From assembly GCF_017877355.1 (NCBI RefSeq), contig NZ_JAGIPR010000001.1:682001-746000 (forward strand): 64,000 nt of DNA, written 5' to 3'. Within the stretch, counting starts at the first letter, position 1; each line of letters starts with the position of its first letter. Shown here one piece after another: positions 1 through 9,041 of this stretch. The translations under genes were made by a program, and so were the position numbers. The DNA comes from Chryseobacterium jejuense. Lineage in GTDB: Bacteria > Bacteroidota > Bacteroidia > Flavobacteriales > Weeksellaceae. The notes under the pieces were generated by a model. The model searched no databases and was not told where the DNA came from. It saw nothing but the letters and a program-made list of their open reading frames with translations.

Positions 1-1008
1 AGCAATATTTTTCAGACAGTCATAAAATGCTGCCAAAAGATAATTGTCTTTATAGGGAAGGTTCTGCTGGTAGGAAATTCCTTCTTTAAAAAGATTTTCG
101 GCAGTTCTGTATTCTCCTTTTGCTACATAATACTGCCCGCGTAGTCCCATAGAACTTCGGTATACGCTTTTTATACCATATTGTTTTCCAATGATTAATG
201 CTTTCTCCAAGGCTGATAAAAATGCTTTCTCATCTATAGGCTTTGGTCCATTCATATATAAAGCTGCGAGATTGATATAGGCAACGCCGATGTTACTTTT
301 ACTGTCTATTTTTGCTTCGCTTTTTTCTATAAAAGTGATCGTTTGATTAAAAAAAGAAACAGCCTCCTGCCATCGGTCTGTTTCTCCTGCAGCAACAAGG
401 TCAGAAAGGTAACTCCCTACCGCAAGCCTCGCATGAAGAATGCTTTCAGGATTACCGGATTTTTCAGCAAATGAAAGTCCTTCATCAGCATATTTTTTTA
501 CTTTTTCAGGAGAATCCGGAGAGAAAAGATAAGAAATATCTGCTCCAAGTTTTGCCGATTGATCATAGCTCTGCATTGTATTGAAAAGAGTATAAGCTTT
601 AAGAAAGAAAGTTAAGGCTTGTGACTTATCATCTGTATATGATTTAAGGTAGCCCATCACAGTATTGGCAAAAGCTTTTGCACGGTTACTTTTTATGGAG
701 TTGGCGATATCATAAGATGTTTCCGCATATTTCATGAATTCCTTGAGATGAAGAAGGCGTTTATGGGTTAAGGCAAGATAGGCGTTACAAATGGTTTCAT
801 CCTCTTTATTTCCTGATTTTTGGGAAGCCTGAAGAGCAGCCATCTGCATTTTGAGACTTGCTGATGAATCCGTAAACCTCTTGGAATAAGCTACACTGGC
901 TTCATGTTCTATAGGAGAAATTTGTTGTGCTTTTACAAGACTCAATGATATCCAGCAAAATAGAAAGCAAAATAGAAGTTTGGTTATATTGTTTTTTTTC
1001 TTGATCAT
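1..1008 (-). CDS. TPR-like secreted/membrane protein, N-terminal part (cut by window edge)
   Basis: The minus-strand frame is open from an ATG at 1008 to the left edge, so about 336 N-terminal residues are visible and the C-terminus is missing. It begins with a lysine-rich start and a hydrophobic stretch ending in VKAQQ, a typical Bacteroidota signal peptide. The rest is alpha-helical with TPR-like spacing (for example AYLALTHKRLLHLKEF and INLAALYMNG). In this family such N-terminal helical repeats often precede a membrane helix and a sensor kinase or LuxR-type HTH, but that part lies outside the window. The gene is divergent from the secreted protein at 1225. Specific function unknown. Confidence 0.75.
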   Translation of the reverse strand, partial: MIKKKNNITKLLFCFLFCWISLSLVKAQQISPIEHEASVAYSKRFTDSSASLKMQMAALQASQKSGNKEDETICNAYLALTHKRLLHLKEFMKYAETSYDIANSIKSNRAKAFANTVMGYLKSYTDDKSQALTFFLKAYTLFNTMQSYDQSAKLGADISYLFSPDSPEKVKKYADEGLSFAEKSGNPESILHARLAVGSYLSDLVAAGETDRWQEAVSFFNQTITFIEKSEAKIDSKSNIGVAYINLAALYMNGPKPIDEKAFLSALEKALIIGKQYGIKSVYRSSMGLRGQYYVAKGEYRTAENLFKEGISYQQNLPYKDNYLLAAFYDCLKNIA

Positions 1009-1224
1009 GTCAATGGATACGTCGGGCTAATTTATAAATTGTGTAAGGATTGACAAAATAGAAATAGGTTTAAAATGCTGATTTTAAGGGGATATTTAAA
1101 CCCAATAAGGCAAATTACAGCATGTTTTTTACAGAATACCAATTCAAAATGTATAAATACCAATTGATGCTGGCAGAAATACATCCGAATATTTAATCTT
1201 GCAGAGAATATCAATGCAATAGCC

Positions 1225-1680
1225 ATGAAAACTATATATAAATTTCTGACCTGTATTCTTTTATTTCTTCCTGTTAAAATGCTGTTTTCTCAGCAGACAG
1301 ATGAAAAACGATTGAAAATTGAAGTAACTGTAAATGATGGAAAAAACCAGATTGTTTCTGTTATCAAATCTTATACAATTTCTTATAATAAAACATTGTT
1401 AACTCCTGATAATAAATCTAATAATGTAAAGGCATTTTATTTATCATTGGATTTTGAAAAGCAGGATATTCCACTTTTAAGAGCATTTATCCAAAATAAA
1501 AATGGGTTGGATGGTCAGATTACAATAACAGATACCTATGGAAAATTGCCATTCCGAAAAATTGAATTCAAATCAGCAGTAATGGAGGTAATGACTGAGC
1601 AGACGACAGGGGATTATAATGGTATGTATATGAATTTAAGCAGTAACGTACTTAGTATTGATGGGTTAAAAATCGAATAG
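1225..1680 (+). CDS. Secreted protein of unknown function (151 aa)
   Basis: It starts MKTIYKFLTCILLFLP and has a hydrophobic core ending near FSQQ, which reads as a signal peptide of about 22 residues; the product is probably periplasmic or secreted. The mature part is a small beta-rich domain (LKIEVTVNDGKNQIVSVIKS, IEFKSAVMEVMTEQ) with no motif I recognise. It may resemble small type-VI-tube-like or Hcp-sized Bacteroidota beta-proteins, but I cannot show that. It lies 58 bp upstream of the 1739 gene on the same strand, so co-transcription is possible. Confidence 0.6.
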   Translation: MKTIYKFLTCILLFLPVKMLFSQQTDEKRLKIEVTVNDGKNQIVSVIKSYTISYNKTLLTPDNKSNNVKAFYLSLDFEKQDIPLLRAFIQNKNGLDGQITITDTYGKLPFRKIEFKSAVMEVMTEQTTGDYNGMYMNLSSNVLSIDGLKIE

Positions 1681-1738
1681 TAAGCTTCACAAATGATGAA
1701 AAAAACGATTATATATTGGATGCATTAAAATTTCTGAC

Positions 1739-3292
1739 ATGAGATATGTACAGTTTAAAGATATCAGGCATAAATTCCCTAAAGACAGCTGGCTGTATTG
1801 GCGCAATGAAAAACATGCCGGTGAATTTGATGAAGATTGGGTGATCTATATCCATCATGATATGGAGGTGCAAAATTTAAATCTGGATGATCCTTTTACA
1901 GTTTTTAATACTATAGAAAACCAGTCTGAAATTAAGAAGGAAGATTGTTTAGTTGTCTTTATTGAGGGAAACCTTACAGTAAAAAATATTTACAATCACG
2001 AATCTGACGGGTCTACCTGTTTGTGTGTGCTGGGAAATCTTGAAGCTGATAATATCATTGTAGGCGGACAGGAATTATACATTACCGGAAATTTAACTGT
2101 AAGAGAATGTTTTTGGGGAAATTATAATCACGGAGATCTTATTGTACAAGGCGAAACTAAAGCTAAAGTTTTTGTCGCTACTGAAGGTTATCATTATGAT
2201 TATAAAAAAGAAAGAATAACCGCAGACTTTTTCCTTTGTGATGAAGAGGAAGAAGACTTTGATTGTACATTGCCAGCAGGTCTTTTTTCTGAGGGAATGT
2301 TACATGCCGAAGATGAATTAGATACAGAAGATCTTTTTACCTGGAATGACTGGCTTTCCCGTTCCACAGCTATTAAAATGCTGGATGAAAATTGCTCAAT
2401 CATCAAGAAAGATATTCAACTTCTTTCAAAAGAAGAAAAAGAAGCTCTTGAATTGGCATCTATTCCAACGTATTTCGAAAATACAGGATTTGAAGATTTT
2501 CAATCCTTTCTCTCACAGTTGGAAAATTTTCACAAACTAATGGCTGTTGTGAAACTGCATAAGGAAGGATATCAACATTATACTTTTAAAGATTATGAAA
2601 TACAATTACATCCAGATACAGAAGATGGACAGGCCCATGTAATGTTTACCCATTCATCGGGTTTTATCTTTTTCATTTGTATAATAGAGGATGAAAACGA
2701 TAAGGAAGTACTCTCTGCAGTGTATCGTGAAAACGAAGAAGCTTCTTTTGTAAATGTTTTTCAACAAAGAACATCCATACACTATACTACTCAGCTCAAT
2801 ATTCTATGGAAAGATGTTCTTACAAGGGCCGAGCGTGGTGCTTATTTCTATAAAAAGTTTTTGGATACGGTTAAGGCTGTTGAAGTTATCGGTTATTTGA
2901 ATCTGCCAATGGTACAGGAAAAATATAATGATTATCAGGATGCAGATAAAAACAACTTCTGGTATGATGGATATTGCTTTCTGATGCGTAGACATGGCGA
3001 AAGAGGATTGGTGGGAAGCCTTGACATCGGAAAGGAAAGAGATGCTGAAATATTTGATATGAGAACGTATTGTTTCCGTCCTGATCAGCTTGAAAACCCG
3101 GAAAAATGCAACTTATTTTATGCTTCAAGCCAGGAAGAACTTACCAATGACCCATATTCAGGAAACGGAAAGGTGTTTAAAGTATTTCTTTACGATTGGG
3201 AGCTGTTTAGAGAATCCATAGAATGGTATCCTAAAATAGGAAAAGCTTTTACAGCAATGAATGAAGAATATCTGGAAGAAAAGAATATATAA
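1739..3292 (+). CDS. Beta-helix-like protein, polymer-forming/bactofilin-like middle (517 aa)
   Basis: No signal peptide is visible, so it is probably cytoplasmic. Residues about 70-145 contain regular short strands built on GNL steps (LVVFIEGNLTVKNI, LCVLGNLEADNIIVGG, LYITGNLTV, DLIVQGETKAKV), the pattern of short parallel beta-helix or bactofilin-like folds. An acidic stretch (CDEEEEDFD) follows near residue 168. The C-terminal half is a mixed alpha/beta region with many aromatic residues and no recognised catalytic motif. Its stop overlaps the start of the TPR gene at 3261 by 32 bp, so the two are probably translationally coupled. Proteins with this layout are found near polymorphic-toxin loci in Flavobacteriia, but a role as immunity or accessory factor is only a guess. 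Confidence 0.6.
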   Translation: MRYVQFKDIRHKFPKDSWLYWRNEKHAGEFDEDWVIYIHHDMEVQNLNLDDPFTVFNTIENQSEIKKEDCLVVFIEGNLTVKNIYNHESDGSTCLCVLGNLEADNIIVGGQELYITGNLTVRECFWGNYNHGDLIVQGETKAKVFVATEGYHYDYKKERITADFFLCDEEEEDFDCTLPAGLFSEGMLHAEDELDTEDLFTWNDWLSRSTAIKMLDENCSIIKKDIQLLSKEEKEALELASIPTYFENTGFEDFQSFLSQLENFHKLMAVVKLHKEGYQHYTFKDYEIQLHPDTEDGQAHVMFTHSSGFIFFICIIEDENDKEVLSAVYRENEEASFVNVFQQRTSIHYTTQLNILWKDVLTRAERGAYFYKKFLDTVKAVEVIGYLNLPMVQEKYNDYQDADKNNFWYDGYCFLMRRHGERGLVGSLDIGKERDAEIFDMRTYCFRPDQLENPEKCNLFYASSQEELTNDPYSGNGKVFKVFLYDWELFRESIEWYPKIGKAFTAMNEEYLEEKNI

Positions 3293-4997
3293 ATCTATAG
3301 ACAAAACCGTGAATACATTACATCAGGAAGCCCTTGAAGCATTCCGTCAGAAAAACTATGCCGTTGCCGCTAAAAACTGGATAAAAGGACACGCTCTTCC
3401 AGATGATAGGGAAGAACTTAAGGAAATCTATCTTTGGGTCAATGCTATAAATGAAACTTCCCCAGATGCTGATCTTTGTGCGATATTAGGACTTATTGCG
3501 CTGGATCATCATGAAGTTTTTACTAATGACCATGAGAAAGCGCTTCTTCAGTGTGTAGAATGGAGCAGGCAGGGAATCAGTCTCAGTCCCAATCACCCTT
3601 GGTGTCATCGTCACGCAGGTTCTGCTTTCTATTGGATGAGCCAATGGGAAGAAGTAGTTCCTTATTATGAAAAAGCAATATCTCTGGTACCTTCACCCAC
3701 TTTACAGATCAGGCTATTTATGATCTCCAACAGAGAGAATCCTAATCCTGATTTTCTGCTATTGGACATTAACCCTGAAACTTCTGAAGGAATGGAAGCC
3801 TATAATGCCGGTGTAGAGATTAATAGAATTCTCAACCAATATCCTCAGATGTCTGAATTTGAAAAGGAAAGGCTCACTCAACTGAAAAGAGATTGTTACA
3901 CCACAGCCTACCATCTTTATTATAAGACTCTGGTGACGAAAAACGGCGATCCATACAATGATGATTCCCATACCTTTGCTATGTGCTGTAATAATCTGGC
4001 GATAGAGCTTACCAACCAGAAAAAATATGACGAGGCAATTGCTGTGACTACAGAAGGAATGCAGTACAGTTATTTTATGTACATCCTTCAAAACAGATGG
4101 AGTGCCCGCTTGGAAGCCGGATATTTTGAGGAAGCTGTGGCAGATGGAGAAAAGCTTATGGAGGATTTTATAGATGAAATGGATTCTATAACCTATTTTA
4201 ATATTGCCGATCATCTTTGCAATAGCTATATGGAATTAAAAGACTATGAGGCAGCAATGGAGTGGATTAATGTCGGATTGGAAAGTTATTATTCCTTAGA
4301 TGCAACAGATCCTTTACTGAGCAACCCAGAAATTGTCCGATGTTTTACTAATTTTTATATCTATAAAGCAAAAATTGAAGAACAGACAGGTATAAAACCG
4401 GATGCAGGTACAGCATCAAAAGAAGCCGATCGTATTTTGGAAGAAATGCCGGACAATCCAAGTATATTAATCAGCCGCTCTAATATTTTTTTAGAAGAAG
4501 AAAATTATGAAAAAGCTCTTGAATGCCTGCAATATGCTATACATTTTGCTTCCGAACAGAATAAAGTAAGATCTGTACAAGTAGCTTTATACAATATGGG
4601 GTATATTCAGGTTGCAAAACTGAAGGACGAAGCTGCTGCATTTGAAAGTTTTGAACAGAGTATTGCCTTGGGAAATGAAGATTTCTGGTGTTATTATTGG
4701 GCTGTTCATTGCGGATATCACCTGCAGGAAAATGAAAAGACTTTAGAGTATGCTTTGTTGGCACTTCAGGTTTTACCACAACAGGAGGGAGTTACCGAAG
4801 ATATCACAGCAGAAATTTATGAACATTTAGGAACGGCACAATTAGATTTAGGTCAGTATGCAGATGCTGCAGAGAATTTTAAGGTGTCATTACAATATAA
4901 TCCATCAAAAATAGCAAAAGATAATCTGAGAATAGCTGAAACAGAGAATAAACGTAACGGATCAGGCGGTTTCTTCAGAAAGGTGTTTGGAAGGTAA
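3261..4997 (+). CDS. Tetratricopeptide repeat protein (up to 578 aa)
   Basis: The protein is a chain of TPR-like helical hairpins. Examples are ALEAFRQKNYAVAAKNWIKG near the N-terminus, a central run around YDEAIAVTTEGMQYSYFMYI and C-terminal units such as LGTAQLDLGQYADAAENFKV. There is no signal peptide, so it is a likely cytoplasmic scaffold. The ATG at 3261 lies inside the previous gene. An in-frame GTG at 3309, just after that gene's stop, is a plausible alternative start that would remove 16 residues. It ends with a basic tail (GSGGFFRKVFGR). With the beta-helix-like protein it forms a two-gene unit; the shared role is unknown. Confidence 0.75.
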   Translation: MKNIWKKRIYKSIDKTVNTLHQEALEAFRQKNYAVAAKNWIKGHALPDDREELKEIYLWVNAINETSPDADLCAILGLIALDHHEVFTNDHEKALLQCVEWSRQGISLSPNHPWCHRHAGSAFYWMSQWEEVVPYYEKAISLVPSPTLQIRLFMISNRENPNPDFLLLDINPETSEGMEAYNAGVEINRILNQYPQMSEFEKERLTQLKRDCYTTAYHLYYKTLVTKNGDPYNDDSHTFAMCCNNLAIELTNQKKYDEAIAVTTEGMQYSYFMYILQNRWSARLEAGYFEEAVADGEKLMEDFIDEMDSITYFNIADHLCNSYMELKDYEAAMEWINVGLESYYSLDATDPLLSNPEIVRCFTNFYIYKAKIEEQTGIKPDAGTASKEADRILEEMPDNPSILISRSNIFLEEENYEKALECLQYAIHFASEQNKVRSVQVALYNMGYIQVAKLKDEAAAFESFEQSIALGNEDFWCYYWAVHCGYHLQENEKTLEYALLALQVLPQQEGVTEDITAEIYEHLGTAQLDLGQYADAAENFKVSLQYNPSKIAKDNLRIAETENKRNGSGGFFRKVFGR

Positions 4998-5162
4998 AAA
5001 GTAACGTAACTTCAAAAGTAGAAAACAGGTAGGGAGTTCATACAAATAGTAATATGGATTTTACCATTATACTTATTCAGTTTTTTTTGATATATTGTAT
5101 TATCTATTTTTCAGGGGATTTTTTCAAAATTTGAAACCAGATAAAAATACATCTTATTTGCA

Positions 5163-5750
5163 ATGTCAAAAGAAACGGCTTCACTTATCAGTTATTTTAA
5201 AAGTTTCATTCCGCTTTCAAAAGAAGAAATTGAAGTATTGGATGAGCGCATCACAGAAAGGAGGATCAGACGAAAACAATTTATTTTGCAGGAGAATGAA
5301 ATATGCCAGTATTATACATTTGTAGTGTCCGGATGTTTCAAAATGTACAGTACAGATCATAATGGAGAAGAACATAATCTTCAGTTTGCATCAGAAAATG
5401 ACTGGATTGTAGATATAGATAGTTTTCATAATAAAAATCCCAGCAAGCTGCATATTATTGCTCTGGAAAACTCAATTGTACTGCAGATTGAAAAAAATGA
5501 TCTCTGGTATCTGTATACCTATTATCCAAAGTTTGACAGAAATTTTAGAGTGATTATTGAACATAAATTTATAGAGCTTCAGAATAGAGTATTACAGAAT
5601 ATAAGTGCAACAGGAGAAGAGAAATATGAATTTTTTCTCAGACAATATCCTCAGTTGGCCAATCGTATTTCTAATGTAGAAATTGCGTCCTATCTTGGAA
5701 TAACCCCACAATTCCTTAGCAAAATCCGACAAAGAAGAATAAAGAACTAA
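5163..5750 (+). CDS. Crp/Fnr family transcriptional regulator (195 aa)
   Basis: The N-terminal two thirds follow the cyclic-nucleotide-binding beta-roll (KQFILQENEICQYYTFVVSG, then HNLQFASENDWIVDIDSF). A long dimerisation helix follows at about 120-150. The C-terminal winged HTH contains VEIASYLGITPQFLSKIRQ as the recognition segment. The length is typical of the shortened Bacteroidota members. These proteins usually lack canonical cAMP contacts, so the ligand is unknown. The gene is followed by paired palindromes (5771-5826) and an oxidoreductase gene it may control. Confidence 0.88.
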   Translation: MSKETASLISYFKSFIPLSKEEIEVLDERITERRIRRKQFILQENEICQYYTFVVSGCFKMYSTDHNGEEHNLQFASENDWIVDIDSFHNKNPSKLHIIALENSIVLQIEKNDLWYLYTYYPKFDRNFRVIIEHKFIELQNRVLQNISATGEEKYEFFLRQYPQLANRISNVEIASYLGITPQFLSKIRQRRIKN

Positions 5751-5770
5751 TTGTAGTTCTTATCCATATG

Positions 5771-5826
5771 AAACTAGTTTAAGAATTGATCTTACCAAAT
5801 ATCAAGATAATTTCTTAAACTAGTTT
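5771..5826. promoter_or_regulatory. Twin AAACTAGTTT palindromes forming a long inverted repeat
   Basis: The perfect 10-bp palindrome AAACTAGTTT occurs at 5771-5780 and again at 5817-5826. The arms extend to AAACTAGTTTAAGAA (5771-5785) and TTCTTAAACTAGTTT (5812-5826), so the segment can also fold as one 15-bp stem with partial pairing further in. The second copy sits just upstream of the TAATTTTG element of the 5889 gene. A dimer-binding operator pair is the simplest reading; a terminator for the Crp/Fnr gene (a T-run follows at 5831-5836) is the alternative. Confidence 0.5.
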
Positions 5827-5851
5827 GCTGTTTTTTCATCGCCTTTCCTAG

Positions 5852-5859
5852 TAATTTTG
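5852..5859 (+). promoter_or_regulatory. Possible -7 element of the 5889 gene
   Basis: TAATTTTG fits the Bacteroidota -7 consensus TAnnTTTG and lies 29 bp before the ATG. A TTTG at 5824-5827, overlapping the second palindrome, could be the -33 element, but the 24-bp spacing is slightly long. Confidence 0.4.
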
Positions 5860-5888
5860 ACATACACAAAACATTAAAATTAAAAGAA

Positions 5889-6539
5889 ATGGAAACATTG
5901 AAAAAAGTAGCTGTAATTGGCTTAGGAAATATTGGAAAAGCAATTGCTAATGATCTGATAAAAAATAATCATAAAGTAATTGTTGCTTCAAGAAACAGTG
6001 AAGAGGCCAGTAATTTTGCTGAACAATCCGGAGGACTTGCCCAAAGTATGAGTATTAAAGAAGCAATCAATACCGTTGATCTTATTATCCCTGCAATATG
6101 GTTTGGTTCCTTTAAGGATTTCTTTAATGATTATGGTGATCTTTTGAAGGATAAGACCATTATTGATGTGTCTAATCCTATTGCTCCTGATGGCAATGGC
6201 GGATTCAAAAAAATTATTGGGGAAAGAGAATCAGCTGGAGAACTTAATAAAGCTATTCTTCCTAAAGGGGCTAAACTGGTGAAGGCATTCGGAACTCTTG
6301 GTGCGGAAACCCTTGCAGGAGCAACAAATGGAAGTCCTGAGAAATCAGTATTATTTTACGCATCAGATGATCTGGAAGTGAATCATGATGTGGAAGAAGT
6401 GATTAAGAATGCAGGATTTGATCCTTTAAGAGTTGGAGGAATTGACCAGTCTATCCGTATCGAAGTTTTTGGAGATTTACATGAATTCGGAGCATTGGGA
6501 AAAACGGTTAATCTTACAGAAGCAAAGTCAAAACTTTAA
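5889..6539 (+). CDS. NADPH-dependent F420 reductase-like oxidoreductase (216 aa)
   Basis: It begins with a Rossmann nucleotide-binding fold: VAVIGLGNIGKAIANDL with GxGxxG at residues 11-16, then VIVASRN, where the Ser-Arg after beta-2 suggests NADP(H). IIDVSNPIAPDG and LVKAFGTLGAETL are family motifs of the NAD(P)-binding domain of F420 reductase-like proteins. Flavobacteria are not known to make F420, so the real substrate is probably different. The upstream palindromes and the adjacent Crp/Fnr gene suggest it may be a regulated target of that protein. Confidence 0.8.
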   Translation: METLKKVAVIGLGNIGKAIANDLIKNNHKVIVASRNSEEASNFAEQSGGLAQSMSIKEAINTVDLIIPAIWFGSFKDFFNDYGDLLKDKTIIDVSNPIAPDGNGGFKKIIGERESAGELNKAILPKGAKLVKAFGTLGAETLAGATNGSPEKSVLFYASDDLEVNHDVEEVIKNAGFDPLRVGGIDQSIRIEVFGDLHEFGALGKTVNLTEAKSKL

Positions 6540-6660
6540 AATAAAGTAATTATATAGTTACCTAAAATAAAACAGATAAAAAAATCATTCTGGTTCAGGT
6601 TTTTGCTATACTGCAAAAAAAGATACTAATGGGCAGATATATGTTTTATGATAAAATAGT

Positions 6661-6687
6661 AAAGCCGGACTAAGGAATTCCGGCTTT
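6661..6687 (+). terminator. Intrinsic terminator-like hairpin
   Basis: A perfect 9-bp stem, AAAGCCGGA (6661-6669) with TCCGGCTTT (6679-6687), with AT-rich flanks. It lies 120 bp after the oxidoreductase stop and could also serve the convergent EamA gene. Confidence 0.6.
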
Positions 6688-6688
6688 A

Positions 6689-6712
6689 TTAATATTAATA
6701 TTAATATTAATA
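6689..6712. repeat. TTAATA hexamer tandem repeat (4 copies)
   Basis: Four exact copies of TTAATA directly after the terminator hairpin, between convergent genes. It is a short microsatellite and could vary in copy number between strains. Confidence 0.8.
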
Positions 6713-6731
6713 TAGTGAAAGAATAACCTTT

Positions 6732-7610
6732 TTAAATAGGGCTTACTTTCTTTCGATCTGAAATAACATTCAAGATAACGCCCAGAAGAATCAGCGTAAT
6801 CCCAATCAATAAGTTATTCGTAAACTTTTCATTAAACATAAATACACTTACCATAACAGCAACTACAGGTTCCAGTGCCCCTAAAATAGCAACCGGAGTA
6901 GAACCAATGCTCTTAATGGCATACACCAGGCATAAACTGGAAATAACTGTAGTAAGGAAAGCAAAAATAAGGAAATTAATAAAAATAGTTATGGAAGGGA
7001 TCTCAAATGACTGATGCCCTATAACTGATTTTGTCATAAAAAATAAAGAAGTAAAAAACATAGAGTAGAAGGTAAGCTTAAACCCTGAGACTTTGAGGTT
7101 GGATTTGTTGACAATCACCATGTAAAGCGCATAAAACAATGAACTGAGCATCACGATCCCTAATCCTGCAAAATTAATTTCAAAACCACTTCCTTTCAGG
7201 CATAAAACAATAACCCCTGCAAAAGCAAGAAATAATGAAACAATAGACAATTTAGTGAGCTTCTCTTTATAAAAGAAAAACATAATCAACGCTACAATTA
7301 CCGGATAGATGAATAGAACTGTAGAAGCAATTCCCGGGGTGAGAAAATCATATCCTATAAACAGAAATTCGGAGGAAAGAGCATAGCATACTCCCAAAAT
7401 GGCTAATATTAAAGCTTCCTTTTTATTGATTCTGAAATTTTGTTTGGAATAGATAAGATAGGCTGCCACCATTAGAGTAGAAAAGAAAAATCTGTAAAAC
7501 AGTGTAATATCCATTGAAAAATGGGCCTGCTTGATCGGCAGGATGAAAATTGGAATCAATCCGTATGAAACCGCTGACAAAACACCCAATAAATAACCCC
7601 TAAGTTTCAT
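6732..7610 (-). CDS. EamA/DMT-family transporter (292 aa)
   Basis: Ten hydrophobic segments in two five-helix halves are visible, beginning MKLRGYLLGVLSAVSYGLIP. The second half ends with PVAILGALEPVVAVMVSVFM, the characteristic EamA motif. It is an inner-membrane exporter or importer of small metabolites; the substrate cannot be told. I chose the ATG at 7610, not a longer in-frame start at 7649, because the longer one would lie inside the terminator hairpin at 7641-7669. It is downstream of the oxoamine synthase but separated by that terminator, so probably a separate transcript. Confidence 0.88.
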   Translation of the reverse strand: MKLRGYLLGVLSAVSYGLIPIFILPIKQAHFSMDITLFYRFFFSTLMVAAYLIYSKQNFRINKKEALILAILGVCYALSSEFLFIGYDFLTPGIASTVLFIYPVIVALIMFFFYKEKLTKLSIVSLFLAFAGVIVLCLKGSGFEINFAGLGIVMLSSLFYALYMVIVNKSNLKVSGFKLTFYSMFFTSLFFMTKSVIGHQSFEIPSITIFINFLIFAFLTTVISSLCLVYAIKSIGSTPVAILGALEPVVAVMVSVFMFNEKFTNNLLIGITLILLGVILNVISDRKKVSPI

Positions 7611-7640
7611 TTGCTTTTTATAGTTTATAGTTTTAAAACA

Positions 7641-7669
7641 AAAAACCACTGAATCAATCAGTGGTTTTT
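7641..7669 (-). terminator. Terminator of the oxoamine synthase gene
   Basis: A perfect 12-bp stem: AAAAACCACTGA (7641-7652) pairs with TCAGTGGTTTTT (7658-7669) around a 5-nt loop. On the minus strand it ends in a T-run, 17 nt after the stop codon of the 7686 gene. Confidence 0.85.
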
Positions 7670-7685
7670 GTTATTTTGTTAAAGA

Positions 7686-8960
7686 TTAGATCGGTTTAAA
7701 ACTTAATCCTTGTTCCTGCAGTAATATTTGTTCCTGCTCTTTATAGTAACCACTTACTAGTTTATCGTGAATCGCTTCAAACGCTGCCAGAGTTTCATTA
7801 ATCTCTGCATCTGTGTGAGAAGCGGTAGGAATCAGTCTTAAAAGAATCATTCCCTTCGGAATTACCGGATATACTACTACTGAAGTAAAGATTCTGTAAT
7901 TTTCTCTAAGGTCTTTTACCAATAAAGTAGCTTCTACAGGAGTTCCCTGCATCATTACCGGAGTTACACAAGTGTTGGTATCACCAATGTTGAATCCTCT
8001 TTCTTTTAATCCGTTTTGTAGTTTAGCTACATTTTCCCAAAGTTTAGCCTTGATTTCAGGTCTTGATCTCAATAGCTCCAATCTTTTTAATCCTCCGATT
8101 ACCATTGGCATTGTAAGGGATTTAGCAAAGATTTGTGATCTTAAATTGAACTTCAGGTATCTGATAATTTCTTTGTCACCCGCAAGGAATGCTCCGAAAC
8201 CAGCCATTGATTTTGCAAAAGTAGAAAAATATACGTCAATCTGATCATTACAATCCTGTTCTTCACCAACTCCGGCACCCGTTTTACCTAATGTTCCGAA
8301 ACCATGAGCATCATCCACTAAAAGTCTGAACTGATATTTTGATTTAAGTTCGCAGATTTCTTTAATTTTTCCCTGCTGCCCTCTCATTCCGAAAACCCCT
8401 TCAGTAATCACAAGGATTCCTCCTCCTGTTTCTTCTGCCACTTTAGTAGCTCTCTGAAGGTTTTTTTCAAGACTCTCCATATCGTTGTGCTTGTAGGTAA
8501 ATCTTTTACCTGCATGAAGTCTTACTCCATCTACGATGCAGGCATGAGAATCCATATCGTAAACGATAACGTCATTTCTGCTTACCAAAGCATCAATAGT
8601 AGACACCATTCCCTGGTAACCGAAATTCAATAAATATGCTGATTCTTTTTGTACAAAGTCTGCCAATTCTCTTTCCAACTGAAGGTGCTGATCTGTTTCT
8701 CCAGACATTGCCCTTGCTCCCATTGGATAGAACATTCCATATTCTGCAGCAGCCTTTGCATCTGCTTCTATTACTTCAGGATGATTACATAATCCTAAAT
8801 AATCATTAGCACTCCAGAAAATTACTTCTCTACCCTGAAATTGCATTCTCGGGCCGATAGGTCCCTCTAGTCTTGGGAAAATAAAATATCCTTCTCCATA
8901 ATCTGCAAATTGTCCCAGAGGTCCTGGATTTTCTTTTATTCTTTCAAAAATATCCAACAT
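7686..8960 (-). CDS. Alpha-oxoamine synthase: cysteate fatty-acyltransferase or serine palmitoyltransferase (424 aa)
   Basis: This is a fold-type I PLP enzyme of the alpha-oxoamine synthase family. Visible marks are FWSANDYLGLCNHP, HNDMESL, the VDDAHGFGTLG aspartate/histidine motif, and STFAKSMAGFGAFL with the Schiff-base lysine at K250. Family members condense an acyl thioester with an amino acid and release CO2; in Bacteroidota these are serine palmitoyltransferase (sphingolipids) and cysteate acyltransferase (sulfonolipids). The cysteine-synthase-like gene immediately upstream on the same strand favours the cysteate enzyme. It is longer than KBL or BioF and has a C-terminal tail after EQEQILLQEQ. 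Glycine C-acetyltransferase is less likely because of the N-terminal extension and context. Confidence 0.75.
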   Translation of the reverse strand: MLDIFERIKENPGPLGQFADYGEGYFIFPRLEGPIGPRMQFQGREVIFWSANDYLGLCNHPEVIEADAKAAAEYGMFYPMGARAMSGETDQHLQLERELADFVQKESAYLLNFGYQGMVSTIDALVSRNDVIVYDMDSHACIVDGVRLHAGKRFTYKHNDMESLEKNLQRATKVAEETGGGILVITEGVFGMRGQQGKIKEICELKSKYQFRLLVDDAHGFGTLGKTGAGVGEEQDCNDQIDVYFSTFAKSMAGFGAFLAGDKEIIRYLKFNLRSQIFAKSLTMPMVIGGLKRLELLRSRPEIKAKLWENVAKLQNGLKERGFNIGDTNTCVTPVMMQGTPVEATLLVKDLRENYRIFTSVVVYPVIPKGMILLRLIPTASHTDAEINETLAAFEAIHDKLVSGYYKEQEQILLQEQGLSFKPI

Positions 8961-8982
8961 TGTATCGTAATTTTTAAGTAAA

Positions 8983-9015
8983 AAAGCCTTTTTTGTAGAA
9001 CACGTAAAAGGCTTT
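8983..9015 (-). terminator. Hairpin between the cysteate-synthase-like and oxoamine-synthase genes
   Basis: AAAGCCTTTT (8983-8992) pairs with AAAAGGCTTT (9006-9015). On the minus strand it is followed by a T-run, as in an intrinsic terminator or attenuator. It lies between two genes that appear functionally linked, so read-through would set their ratio. Confidence 0.65.
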
Positions 9016-9041
9016 ATTTGTATCGTGATTTTATTTTGTTC

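Noticed and set aside
3759..4214. 151-aa ORF antisense to the TPR gene
   Set aside because: It lies wholly inside the well-supported TPR gene on the other strand and shows no protein-like pattern.
7686..8960. Glycine C-acetyltransferase or BioF
   Set aside because: The N-terminal extension and the neighbouring cysteine-synthase-like gene fit the lipid-type oxoamine synthases better.
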